A stretch of DNA of 8,743 nucleotides from DASTRU01 sp035761045 (GCA_035761045.1 DASTRU010000078.1:1-8743); one strand, 5' to 3'. Shown: positions 1 through 5,866, counted from the first letter of the stretch. Made by a program: numbers and translations. The notes: generated from the sequence alone by a model not told the origin.

Positions 1-11
1 AAGAACCAACA

Positions 12-16
12 AAGGA
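12..16 (+). promoter_or_regulatory. Ribosome binding site of nrdB
   Basis: AAGGA lies 7 bases before the ATG at 24 and fixes the nrdB start, so the Pro/Ala-rich N-terminal extension is genuinely translated. The promoter is not in the window; nrdB is probably transcribed with nrdA from further left. Confidence 0.75.
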
Positions 17-23
17 AACCACG

Positions 24-1205
24 ATGCTTTCTTGGGACGATACCCCCGCCGCAACACCTACGCCGCGCATGCCGGCCGCGCCGATGCCGCCGCAACCAGA
101 CCTTGGTCTTGGTCTGGCCACCGCCGTGCCCGCGCAACCTACGCGCACCATGGTCGCGCCACCGCAGGATAAGCACACGAATGACGACCGTCGCGTCAAC
201 GTCGCCGACAAACGCGTGATCAACGGCACGACCGACGTCAATCAACTCGTGCCCTTTAAATACAAATGGGCCTGGGACAAGTACTTAGCCGGCTGCGCCA
301 ACCATTGGATGCCGCAGGAAGTGAACATGTCGCGCGACATCGCGCTGTGGAAGGACCCGAACGGTCTGACCGAAGACGAGCGTCGCATCGTCAAGCGCAA
401 CCTCGGCTTTTTCGTGACCGCCGATTCGCTGGCCGCCAACAACATCGTGCTCGGTACGTATCGGCACATCACCGCGCCCGAATGCCGGCAGTACTTGCTG
501 CGCCAAGCGTTCGAGGAAGCGATTCATACGCACGCGTATCAGTACATCGTCGAGTCGCTCGGCTTGGATGAATCGGAAGTATTTAACGCTTATCACGAGG
601 TCGGGTCGATTCGCGATAAGGACGAGTTCCTGATTCCGTTCATCGACACGCTGACCGATCCCAACTTCAAGACCGGCACGCCGCAAGCGGATCAGCAATT
701 GCTGAAGTCGTTGATCGTGTTCGCCTGCTTGATGGAAGGGCTGTTCTTTTACGTCGGCTTCGTGCAGATCCTCGCGTTGGGTCGGCAAAACAAGATGACA
801 GGCGCGGCCGAGCAGTACCAGTACATCCTGCGCGACGAGTCGATGCACTGCAATTTCGGCATTGACCTTATCAACTCCATCAAGCTCGAGAACCCGCATT
901 TGTGGACGAGCGAGTTTCGCGAGGAGATCAAGGCGCTGTTCCTAAAAGCCGTCGAGCTTGAATACAAGTACGCCGAGGACACGATGCCGCGTGGCGTGCT
1001 CGGTCTTAACGCGCCGATGTTCAAGGGCTACTTGCGCTTCATCGCGAATCGTCGCGCGCAACAGATTGGTCTCGATGCGCTATTTCCTAATGAAGAGAAT
1101 CCGTTCCCGTGGATGAGCGAGATGATCGACCTAAAGAAAGAGCGCAACTTCTTCGAGACGCGCGTGATCGAGTATCAAACAGGCGGCACTTTGAACTGGG
1201 AGTGA
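24..1205 (+). CDS. nrdB: Class I ribonucleoside-diphosphate reductase, beta (R2) subunit
   Basis: This cytoplasmic subunit generates and stores the radical that NrdA uses to reduce ribonucleoside diphosphates to deoxyribonucleotides. The 393-residue protein carries a full ferritin-like di-metal site: D134 (in TADSLAANN), E165 and H168 (EAIHTHAY), E238 (MEG), E272 and H275 (RDESMH). Y172 lies four residues after H168, where E. coli has its radical tyrosine Y122. The tail EYQTGGTLNWE fits the flexible C-terminus that docks on R1. The first ~75 residues form a Pro/Ala-rich, probably disordered extension. The core resembles, from memory, the Chlamydia R2 branch more than E. coli NrdB, but it keeps Asp and Tyr where the Chlamydia class Ic protein has Glu and Phe. 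The start at 24 is supported by an AAGGA ribosome site at 12-16. nrdA is presumably just upstream, outside the window. Confidence 0.96.
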   Translation: MLSWDDTPAATPTPRMPAAPMPPQPDLGLGLATAVPAQPTRTMVAPPQDKHTNDDRRVNVADKRVINGTTDVNQLVPFKYKWAWDKYLAGCANHWMPQEVNMSRDIALWKDPNGLTEDERRIVKRNLGFFVTADSLAANNIVLGTYRHITAPECRQYLLRQAFEEAIHTHAYQYIVESLGLDESEVFNAYHEVGSIRDKDEFLIPFIDTLTDPNFKTGTPQADQQLLKSLIVFACLMEGLFFYVGFVQILALGRQNKMTGAAEQYQYILRDESMHCNFGIDLINSIKLENPHLWTSEFREEIKALFLKAVELEYKYAEDTMPRGVLGLNAPMFKGYLRFIANRRAQQIGLDALFPNEENPFPWMSEMIDLKKERNFFETRVIEYQTGGTLNWE

Positions 1206-1208
1206 TTG

Positions 1209-1274
1209 TTATCACGCACGTGTTGAGCAAATGCGCGCAGCATGCGTCGCAATTTGTTCACACGCGCGCGATAA
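1209..1274 (+). repeat. Long imperfect inverted repeat (hairpin) just after nrdB
   Basis: Positions 1209-1239 pair with 1243-1274 around a three-base loop (GCA, 1240-1242). I count about 28 pairs by hand, interrupted by A-C mismatches at 1214/1269 and 1218/1265, single-base bulges at 1224, 1247 and 1252, and one G-T wobble (1227/1257). It begins 4 bases after the nrdB stop codon. No T-tract follows directly: the next T-rich stretch is 1285-1292. It is therefore not a canonical intrinsic terminator. It could protect the nrdB 3' end, assist Rho-dependent termination, or be the remnant of a small palindromic element. A shorter alternative hairpin, 1202-1206 with 1211-1215, overlaps the stop codon and competes with it. 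Confidence 0.7.
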
Positions 1275-1279
1275 AACAC

Positions 1280-1309
1280 GTGACTTCTTTTTAATCGCGT
1301 CGATATAAT
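1280..1309 (+). promoter_or_regulatory. Probable sigma-70 promoter for the nrdB-histone intergenic RNA
   Basis: A perfect -10 box, TATAAT (1304-1309), sits 18 bases after GTGACT (1280-1285), which matches the -35 consensus TTGACA at four of six positions. The surrounding 70 bases (1281-1350) are about 71 percent A+T, in clear contrast to the GC-rich genes on both sides. The predicted transcription start is near 1316. The nearest gene start downstream is at 1680, beyond a strong terminator at 1486-1514, so the promoter would mainly serve a short RNA unless that terminator is read through. Confidence 0.6.
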
Positions 1310-1315
1310 CCTTTT

Positions 1316-1514
1316 CATATGATTTTTGCTTGATCGTTTTTTAATTGATCCTGCAGCGGGTGACTAACACCACTAAAGCGCCAAAACCTCCCAGTCAGCG
1401 AATGGCTAAAACACATAGCGATGTCGCACTGGTTACTGCGGATGCTTCCAAGCATCACGTAGCGGCGGCGCTTCCTCTCTTCACGAATGCCGACGGAGCG
1501 TCGGCATTTTTTTT
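1316..1514 (+). ncRNA. Candidate structured small RNA or leader RNA, about 200 nt
   Basis: The segment runs from the predicted start downstream of a perfect TATAAT box to the T-run of a strong intrinsic terminator. Visible secondary structure, in order: GGTG/CACC hairpin (1359-1371); a three-part hairpin pairing 1391-1395 with 1428-1432, 1398-1401 with 1424-1427 and 1405-1408 with 1416-1419, with an A-rich loop; possible closure of this domain by 1351-1356 with 1436-1441; hairpin 1441-1456; hairpin 1461-1472; a pyrimidine-rich linker (1471-1485); then the terminator. No convincing reading frame fits between promoter and terminator. The pyrimidine linker and the 8-base T tail suit an Hfq-type sRNA, which is inference. 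It does not have the 6S RNA rod shape, since the 5' end does not pair with the 3' end. It could alternatively be an attenuator for the histone-like gene. I do not recognise a named family. Confidence 0.5.
1486..1514 (+). terminator. Strong rho-independent terminator in the nrdB-histone gap
   Basis: A perfect 10-base-pair stem (AATGCCGACG at 1486-1495 with CGTCGGCATT at 1499-1508) has a three-base GAG loop, and its T-run spans 1507-1514. It is oriented for the + strand. It lies about 280 bases past the nrdB stop, too far to look like a dedicated nrdB terminator, and closes the candidate RNA that starts near 1316. It also insulates the histone-like gene from upstream transcription. Confidence 0.9.
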
Positions 1515-1614
1515 GTCGTTCGCGCGCCATCGCGCGTCGGCAAGCACCGCATTCATTAGCGCACGTGCCAATTCGCGGCTTGCGCCAGTGAATAGCTCGT
1601 TCATCGTGAGCGGA

Positions 1615-1629
1615 CTTCGATGGTCGAAG
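1615..1629 (+). promoter_or_regulatory. Small hairpin upstream of the histone-like gene
   Basis: CTTCGA (1615-1620) and TCGAAG (1624-1629) form a perfect six-base inverted repeat around TGG, about 50 bases before the start codon at 1680. It would lie in the 5' untranslated region if the promoter is in 1515-1610. I could not find a convincing -35/-10 pair in that interval. A second inverted repeat, CGCGCG at 1521-1526 and 1531-1536, follows the upstream terminator. Neither is clearly functional. Confidence 0.3.
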
Positions 1630-1667
1630 CCGTTCGGGACGGGTTTCCCTTGTGGTTCTCTCAATTG

Positions 1668-1673
1668 AAGGAG
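1668..1673 (+). promoter_or_regulatory. Ribosome binding site fixing the histone-like gene start
   Basis: AAGGAG stands 6 bases before the ATG at 1680. In-frame ATGs at 1620 (no ribosome site) and at 1674 (directly abutting the AAGGAG) are less suitable, so the product begins MATAKKAAKK. Confidence 0.85.
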
Positions 1674-1679
1674 ATGACG

Positions 1680-2171
1680 ATGGCAACTGCAAAGAAAGCT
1701 GCGAAGAAAGCGCCGGCGAAGAAAAAAGCCGCGGCGAAGAAAGCTGCTCCCGCTAAGAAAGCGGCAAAGAAAGCCGTAGCGAAGAAGGCCGCTCCGGCGA
1801 AGAAGGCCGCACGCAAAGTCGCAAAGAAGGGCGCGGCGAAAAAAGTAGTCGCTAAGAAAGCGGCGAAGAAGACCACGGCGAAAAAAGCAGCGGTCAAGAA
1901 AGTCGCCAAGAAAGGCGCGGCGAAAAAAGTAGTCGCTAAAAAAGCGGCGAAGAAAACCACCGCGAAGAAAGCGGCGAAGAAAACCGGCGCGAAAAAAGCG
2001 GCGAAGAAAACCGCGGCAAAAAAATCCGCTAAGCCTGCGGCTGCGAAAAAAGCCACGGGTGCCAAGCGTGGTCGTAAGCCAGGTAGCTCCGTAACCAATG
2101 CCACTCCGGCCGCGAAGCCTTCGTTGAATCCGGCCGCCGCATGGCCGTTTCCGACGGGCGGTCGTCCGTAA
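1680..2171 (+). CDS. Histone H1-like nucleoid protein, Lys/Ala-rich
   Basis: The 163-residue protein is built almost entirely of lysine and alanine in AAKK-type repeats, like eukaryotic histone H1 tails, Pseudomonas AlgP and Chlamydia Hc2. Such proteins bind DNA non-specifically through charge and compact the nucleoid. Within it, a 28-residue unit beginning VAKKGAAKK occurs twice in tandem (codons 47-74 and from codon 75), almost identical in DNA. Near the C-terminus KRGRKPG (residues 129-135) resembles an AT-hook core, and the protein ends in a non-basic tail with WPFPTG, a feature of the Burkholderiales family members as I recall them. There is no globular domain, signal peptide or membrane segment. 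It lies between two strong terminators (1486-1514 and 2191-2227), so it is probably monocistronic. Family assignment rests on composition, so the exact orthologue is uncertain. Confidence 0.88.
   Translation: MATAKKAAKKAPAKKKAAAKKAAPAKKAAKKAVAKKAAPAKKAARKVAKKGAAKKVVAKKAAKKTTAKKAAVKKVAKKGAAKKVVAKKAAKKTTAKKAAKKTGAKKAAKKTAAKKSAKPAAAKKATGAKRGRKPGSSVTNATPAAKPSLNPAAAWPFPTGGRP
1818..1977 (+). repeat. 84-base tandem repeat inside the histone-like gene
   Basis: Copy one starts at 1818 and copy two at 1902, a period of 84 bases (28 codons). The two copies encode the same 25-residue run and differ mainly at third codon positions, for example aag against aaa. This implies a recent in-frame duplication followed by synonymous change, and it is a likely site of length variation between strains. 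Confidence 0.85.
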
Positions 2172-2190
2172 TTTGGCTGATGTAGTCTAG

Positions 2191-2227
2191 GCCCGCGCGT
2201 GGTCGACGCGCGGGCTTTTTTCTTTTT
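2191..2227 (+). terminator. Rho-independent terminator after the histone-like gene
   Basis: GCCCGCGCGT (2191-2200) pairs perfectly with ACGCGCGGGC (2206-2215) around a five-base loop, followed by six T, C and five T (2216-2227). It starts 19 bases after the stop codon at 2171. The T-tract ends only 11 bases before the yggT start codon. Confidence 0.92.
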
Positions 2228-2238
2228 GATCGTCCGCC

Positions 2239-2802
2239 ATGCTGCTCTATCAAATTCTCGGTCTCATTATTCAAACCATCGGTGGGCTGTTCGGCTCGGC
2301 CTTGTTGTTGCGCGCGTGGATGCAACGCGCGCGCGCCGGTGCGCGTAATCCGCTCGGTGCGTTCGTGTTCGCGTTGACGGATTGGATCGTGCTGCCTTTG
2401 CGGCGCGTGATTCCTGGCGGCCTTGGCATCGATTGGGCCAGCGTGGTCGGCGCGTTCTTGATCGCCGCGCTTTCGGTGTTGGCGCTTGACCTTGCGGTCG
2501 TGATGTTGTCGGCTGGCGCGCGCATGCCAACGGTTGTTGGTGTCGTCGTCACCGCGTTGGTGTGGGTGTTGCGATGGGGGCTTTACACGGTGATGCTGCT
2601 TGCCATCGTGTGGGCGGTGTTGAGTTGGGTGAACCCGCATGCGCCGATCGCTCCCGCGCTCGACGCACTGTTATCGCCTGTGTTGCGGCCCTTGCGTCGA
2701 ATCATTCCGCGCGTGGGCGGCTTGGATCTTTCGCCGATCGCGCTATTCGTCGTGCTGCAAATCGCGCTGTTGATCGTCGATCAAATTCCGGTGCCGTTGT
2801 AA
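2239..2802 (+). CDS. YggT family integral membrane protein
   Basis: This 187-residue inner-membrane protein has two YggT domains in tandem. Each has a hydrophobic helix, a basic loop and a second helix: PLRRVIPGGLGIDW at 53-66 and PLRRIIPRVGGLDL at 151-164. Predicted membrane segments are about 4-25, 66-90, 103-130 and 163-181. The biochemical role of the family is poorly defined; members have been linked to osmotic stress tolerance and, in some lineages, to cell-division or SepF-associated genes. The ATG at 2239 has no Shine-Dalgarno sequence and lies 11 bases after the histone gene terminator, so expression may rely on read-through or an unusual promoter. It converges with the kinase gene, 25 bases away. 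No catalytic residues are apparent. Confidence 0.9.
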   Translation: MLLYQILGLIIQTIGGLFGSALLLRAWMQRARAGARNPLGAFVFALTDWIVLPLRRVIPGGLGIDWASVVGAFLIAALSVLALDLAVVMLSAGARMPTVVGVVVTALVWVLRWGLYTVMLLAIVWAVLSWVNPHAPIAPALDALLSPVLRPLRRIIPRVGGLDLSPIALFVVLQIALLIVDQIPVPL

Positions 2803-2827
2803 TCATCAACGGCCCGGTCGAAAACAC

Positions 2828-3763
2828 TCACCAAGGCTGATAGCCGAATGCCTCGCTGAACTGGGCGCGAATATCGGCCGCGGTGAAGTGATGATTCTGC
2901 GCGCCGCGATGCGCGATCTTGTGCGCGCCTAACAATGATCCGAGTCGGCCATTGGTCGGCCAATCAAATCCACGCGCCATGCCAAACAACAATCCCGCGC
3001 GATACGCATCGCCGCATCCCGTCGGGTCTTCCACGCGCACCGGCTTCACCGCTGGAATCTCGTGGATTTGGTTGTTCGAATAAATGCGTGAGCCTTCGCC
3101 GCCACGCGTCATCACGATCGTCGTGCCGCGTTGGGCTAATGCCTCGATCGATTCGCCTGTCTTGCTGGCAAGCAACTGTGCTTCGTAGTCGTTGACGGCC
3201 ACCACGTCGGCGAGATCGATCATGCGCAACAACTCGGGGCCCGAGAACATCGGCAAACCTTGACCTGGATCGAACATGAATTGAATGCCCGCGGCGGCGA
3301 ATTGTTCGCAGTGCGCGAGCATGCCTTCGCGGCCATCGGGCGAGACGACTCCAAGTTTCACGTCGCCGGCGTCGCTCACGCGGTTCTCGTGCGAGAAACT
3401 CATCGCGCCTGGATGAAACGCGGTGATTTGATTGTCGGTCCGATCGGTCGTGATGAAGGCTTGCGCGGTGTAGGCCGACGGAATGCGCTTGATGCATCGC
3501 GTGTTCAAACCCAAGCGTTCGAGCCGTTCGAGATACGCATCCGAGTCTTGCCCAACGGTCGCCATGATCAACGGCGCATCGCCCAACATATTGAGGTTGT
3601 AGGCGATGTTGCCTGCCGTGCCGCCGTACTCGCGACGCATCTCGGGCACGAGGAAAGCCACGTTCAAGATATGCACTTGCTCGGGAAGAATGTGTTCCTT
3701 GAATTCGCCGGGAAACACCATGATGGTGTCGTAGGCCATCGATCCGCAGATCAGCGTGGTCAT
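2828..3763 (-). CDS. PfkB/ribokinase-family carbohydrate or nucleoside kinase
   Basis: This predicted cytoplasmic kinase of 311 residues would transfer phosphate from ATP to a hydroxymethyl group of a sugar or nucleoside. It carries the N-terminal family signature GGTAGNIAYNLNMLG (47-61), the NxxE motif NDYE (191-194) that helps bind Mg-phosphate, and the C-terminal signature DPTGCGDAYRAG (246-257) with the anion hole and probable catalytic base D252. The substrate cannot be read from sequence; the family includes ribokinase, adenosine kinase and fructokinases, and this one looks nearest the adenosine/nucleoside kinase-like group, held weakly. I chose the ATG at 3763 because it has a good ribosome site (3769-3777); an in-frame extension to 3802 would add 13 residues before a canonical N-terminus. 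It is the last gene of the leftward cluster, 61 bases after the DUF3426 gene. Confidence 0.9.
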   Translation of the reverse strand: MTTLICGSMAYDTIMVFPGEFKEHILPEQVHILNVAFLVPEMRREYGGTAGNIAYNLNMLGDAPLIMATVGQDSDAYLERLERLGLNTRCIKRIPSAYTAQAFITTDRTDNQITAFHPGAMSFSHENRVSDAGDVKLGVVSPDGREGMLAHCEQFAAAGIQFMFDPGQGLPMFSGPELLRMIDLADVVAVNDYEAQLLASKTGESIEALAQRGTTIVMTRGGEGSRIYSNNQIHEIPAVKPVRVEDPTGCGDAYRAGLLFGMARGFDWPTNGRLGSLLGAHKIAHRGAQNHHFTAADIRAQFSEAFGYQPW

Positions 3764-3768
3764 GAATA

Positions 3769-3777
3769 CCTTTCCTT
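3769..3777 (-). promoter_or_regulatory. Ribosome binding site fixing the kinase start
   Basis: On the - strand AAGGAAAGG precedes the ATG at 3763 by 5 bases. This decides for the start giving MTTLICGSMAYD rather than the upstream in-frame start at 3802. Confidence 0.75.
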
Positions 3778-3790
3778 CTTTCTTATTAGA

Positions 3791-3812
3791 GCGTGCGCTC
3801 ATGGGCGTACGC
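3791..3812 (-). repeat. Inverted repeat between the DUF3426 and kinase genes
   Basis: Eight-base arms (3791-3798 and 3805-3812) with one non-Watson-Crick position surround a six-base loop. No T-tract follows on either strand, so it is not a canonical terminator. It could partly attenuate expression or mark an RNA processing point between the two genes. Confidence 0.4.
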
Positions 3813-3824
3813 GAGACAAAAGCA

Positions 3825-4934
3825 TTAGGGATAGAAGATGCCGATGGTGTAGCCGATGACAGGACCGTCGGCCACCCGTACGGGAACCGTGATCGACTCT
3901 TCGCGGTTGGGTGTTACTCCCGCGCTAAGTTTTTGCGCGGCATCCGCGCGAAGACGCAAATACTCCTCGGGACGAATCGCGCGGCGCGCGACGATGGCGT
4001 TGCGTACATCGGCTAAGGCGAGATCGATCGCGGGCCATGCTTGCGCGACCGACGCGTCGTTGCGGATGGTCACGAGCAATGTGTATTGCGTGTTGCTCGC
4101 GCCGGCTTGCAATTCGGCGGCGGTGATGCGCAATTCATCGATATGTCGCGGCAGCCCGACTTCGCACGACAGCGGGCCCGGCAAGACATCGCACATCAGC
4201 GCCAAGGGCGCGCGCAAGGCGGGGACCGAGGCGGCGATGTTGGCGCGATACACATACAGCACTTGCAATGCCAAGACGAGTGCGGCCACCGCCGATCCAA
4301 TGCGCAGCGCCATCTTCTCGCGACGCGAGAGCACGCGTTCGCGCATGAAATTCGGCAGGTCCAACGGCTCGTCGTCCTTGGTCGGCGCGCGCGTCGTACC
4401 AGGCGGCGCCACGTCGAGCAAGGTCAATGGCGAAAGCGGATCGGCAGGCTTGGCCGCGGGGGCCGCGGCGGCGCGCGGCGCGACGAGTTCGCGCGCCACG
4501 GCCGGCGATGTCTTAAGCGCATCGGCCGCGCGCGGCGTGGTGCGTGCGGGAGCAACGGGCACTGGCGCCGGTGCGGGCGAACGCGGCGGCGGCGCGGCGC
4601 GGGCGGTACTGGGTACCGACGGCGTCGTCGCGCGTACTGATGAATTGCTCGGCTGCGGTGATTTAGGAATCGCGCGCGGTGTTGTCGCGGTGGGCGCGGC
4701 GGTGGCTACGGGTTTAGGACTTGTCGCCGTCGGAGCGGGCGCGAGCGCTTGCGGCTCGGGCGCCGGAATCGTGATGACGTTCGTTTCCTCGGCCGAGAAG
4801 TAACGCAAATGCTCGACGCCGTTGAATACGTACAAGCACTTACCGCATTTGACTAAGCCCTTACGCAGCTTGAGCTGATCGGAAACGATGCGAAACGTGG
4901 TTCCGCAGCCGGGGCAGCGGGTGGCGAGTGTCAC
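3825..4934 (-). CDS. Zinc-ribbon (MJ0042-type) and DUF3426 membrane-anchored protein
   Basis: This 369-residue protein has three parts. Residues 1-45 form a zinc ribbon with C7-C10 and C30-C33 (CPGC and CGKC), of the MJ0042 type. Residues ~55-200 are a Pro/Ala/Thr-rich linker, probably disordered. A single membrane helix (about 208-229) precedes a C-terminal DUF3426 domain (about 235-369) with the family-like stretches CDVLPGPLSCEVGLPRHIDELRI and EEYLRL. The arrangement suggests a cytoplasmic metal-binding head and a periplasmic domain, which is inference; no function is known to me. The start is GTG at 4934, sharing GTGA with the prmA stop codon and preceded by GAGG (4941-4944) inside prmA, so its translation is probably coupled to prmA. 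The zinc ligands at residue 7 argue against a later start. Confidence 0.88.
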   Translation of the reverse strand: MTLATRCPGCGTTFRIVSDQLKLRKGLVKCGKCLYVFNGVEHLRYFSAEETNVITIPAPEPQALAPAPTATSPKPVATAAPTATTPRAIPKSPQPSNSSVRATTPSVPSTARAAPPPRSPAPAPVPVAPARTTPRAADALKTSPAVARELVAPRAAAAPAAKPADPLSPLTLLDVAPPGTTRAPTKDDEPLDLPNFMRERVLSRREKMALRIGSAVAALVLALQVLYVYRANIAASVPALRAPLALMCDVLPGPLSCEVGLPRHIDELRITAAELQAGASNTQYTLLVTIRNDASVAQAWPAIDLALADVRNAIVARRAIRPEEYLRLRADAAQKLSAGVTPNREESITVPVRVADGPVIGYTIGIFYP

Positions 4935-5866
4935 GCCGCGCCTCGCATCGCGCTGTCGTTAAAGCGACCGCTTAGGCACACCCAACCATCTTCCGCGCTC
5001 GCGATTTGTAGCGGCAGGCCGTGCGATTCATAAACGCTCGCGACCTCGATGGCTTGCCGCTCAAGTACGCCCGACAACACCAACGCGCCGCCCGGCGCGA
5101 CATGCGCGATCAAGGCGGGAGCGAGCAATTTAAGAGGATTGGAAAGAATGTTGGCCACGACCGCATCGTAACGTTGCCGCGCATGAAAATTATCGGCATT
5201 ACGAAACGTGGCGGTGACATCGTTGCGTAGCGCGTTCTCGCGTGCGGCTTCGACCGCATGCGCATCAATGTCCACGCCTTCGACCATGCCCGCGCCTAGT
5301 TTCGCGGCCGCGATGGCCAAGATGCCCGAGCCGCATCCGTAATCCAGCACGCTCGCGCCATGCGCCAACTCGCGTTCAAGCCAGGCCAAGCACAAACGCG
5401 TCGTCGGATGCGTGCCAGTGCCAAACGCCATGCCAGGGTCGAGCCGCAACACAAGCTCCGCACCCGCCGGTGCTTCATGCCAACTCGGTACCACCCATAA
5501 CCGGCCGATGTTGATCGGCGCGAATTGCGCTTGCGTCGCGCGCACCCAATCTTGGTCGTCCACTGGGCGAATCGCTTGAGGCAAGGGCAGCGCGATGCCC
5601 GCGTCGCGCACATGCGCGATCGCATCGGCAATCGTCTTCGACGGATCGTCGCCGCCATCGAACAAGGCGACGAGCACGCTGTTGCGCCACGCGTGCGTGC
5701 TCGGCTCGGTGCCCGGCTCGCCAAACAAGGGTTGTTCGTCGGGCGACGATGCGTCGGCATCCTCCACTGATACCGATAAGGCGCCGACCTCGAGCAACGC
5801 CTCCGAGCACGGCTCCGCCTCGTGTTCCGCGACAAGAAAGCTGGCTTCGACGAATGACGACTTCAT
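4931..5866 (-). CDS. prmA: Ribosomal protein L11 methyltransferase
   Basis: PrmA uses S-adenosylmethionine to methylate lysines and the N-terminus of ribosomal protein L11 in the cytoplasm. The 311-residue length is slightly above the E. coli enzyme (293). Residues 1-~115 form the substrate-recognition domain. The catalytic domain carries LDPGMAFGTGTHPTT (142-156), the SAM-binding loop LDYGCGSGILA (174-184) and NILSNPL (239-245), the PrmA version of the NPPY-type motif. An acidic insert (about residues 36-58) accounts for some extra length. The start ATG at 5866 follows AAGGA by about 11 bases, a little long. It lies 36 bases after accC and overlaps the DUF3426 gene by 4 bases, so it is an internal gene of the leftward operon. 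Confidence 0.96.
   Translation of the reverse strand: MKSSFVEASFLVAEHEAEPCSEALLEVGALSVSVEDADASSPDEQPLFGEPGTEPSTHAWRNSVLVALFDGGDDPSKTIADAIAHVRDAGIALPLPQAIRPVDDQDWVRATQAQFAPINIGRLWVVPSWHEAPAGAELVLRLDPGMAFGTGTHPTTRLCLAWLERELAHGASVLDYGCGSGILAIAAAKLGAGMVEGVDIDAHAVEAARENALRNDVTATFRNADNFHARQRYDAVVANILSNPLKLLAPALIAHVAPGGALVLSGVLERQAIEVASVYESHGLPLQIASAEDGWVCLSGRFNDSAMRGAA

Noticed and set aside
1209..1217. TTATCACGC resembling a DnaA box
   Set aside because: It departs from the TTATNCACA consensus, stands alone, and is accounted for as one arm of the long hairpin.
1316..1514. Assignment of the intergenic RNA as 6S RNA or a known riboswitch
   Set aside because: The 5' and 3' ends do not pair into a rod with a central bubble, and I recognise no riboswitch core. 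It is left unnamed.
1345..1668. Open frame of about 107 codons on the + strand through the nrdB-histone gap
   Set aside because: It has no ribosome site, uses a TTG start (or an ATG at 1402 inside a hairpin), and runs straight through the strong terminator. The RNA structures explain the region better.
1315..1692. Open frame of 125 codons on the - strand across the same gap
   Set aside because: The start is a TTG inside the histone-like gene with no ribosome site, the composition is Arg-rich as expected of a chance GC frame, and no family is recognisable.
1680..2100. Repeat structure that could be mistaken for a CRISPR or other array
   Set aside because: The repeats are in frame, code for AAKK units and have no unique spacers. 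They are protein repeats.
1661..2104. Hydrophobic Phe/Ala-rich - strand frame opposite the histone-like gene
   Set aside because: It is the mechanical complement of AAG/GCG codons (Lys/Ala become Phe/Ala-rich), with no independent evidence.
3791..3812. Inverted repeat before the kinase gene as an operon terminator
   Set aside because: It has no T-tract on the - strand, so I list it only as an inverted repeat.
3856..4803. Long + strand open frame (315 codons) opposite the DUF3426 gene
   Set aside because: It is a shadow of the GC-rich Pro/Ala linker. The - strand frame has zinc ligands, a membrane helix and a coupled start, while the + frame is low-complexity Ala/Gly/Ser without a domain.
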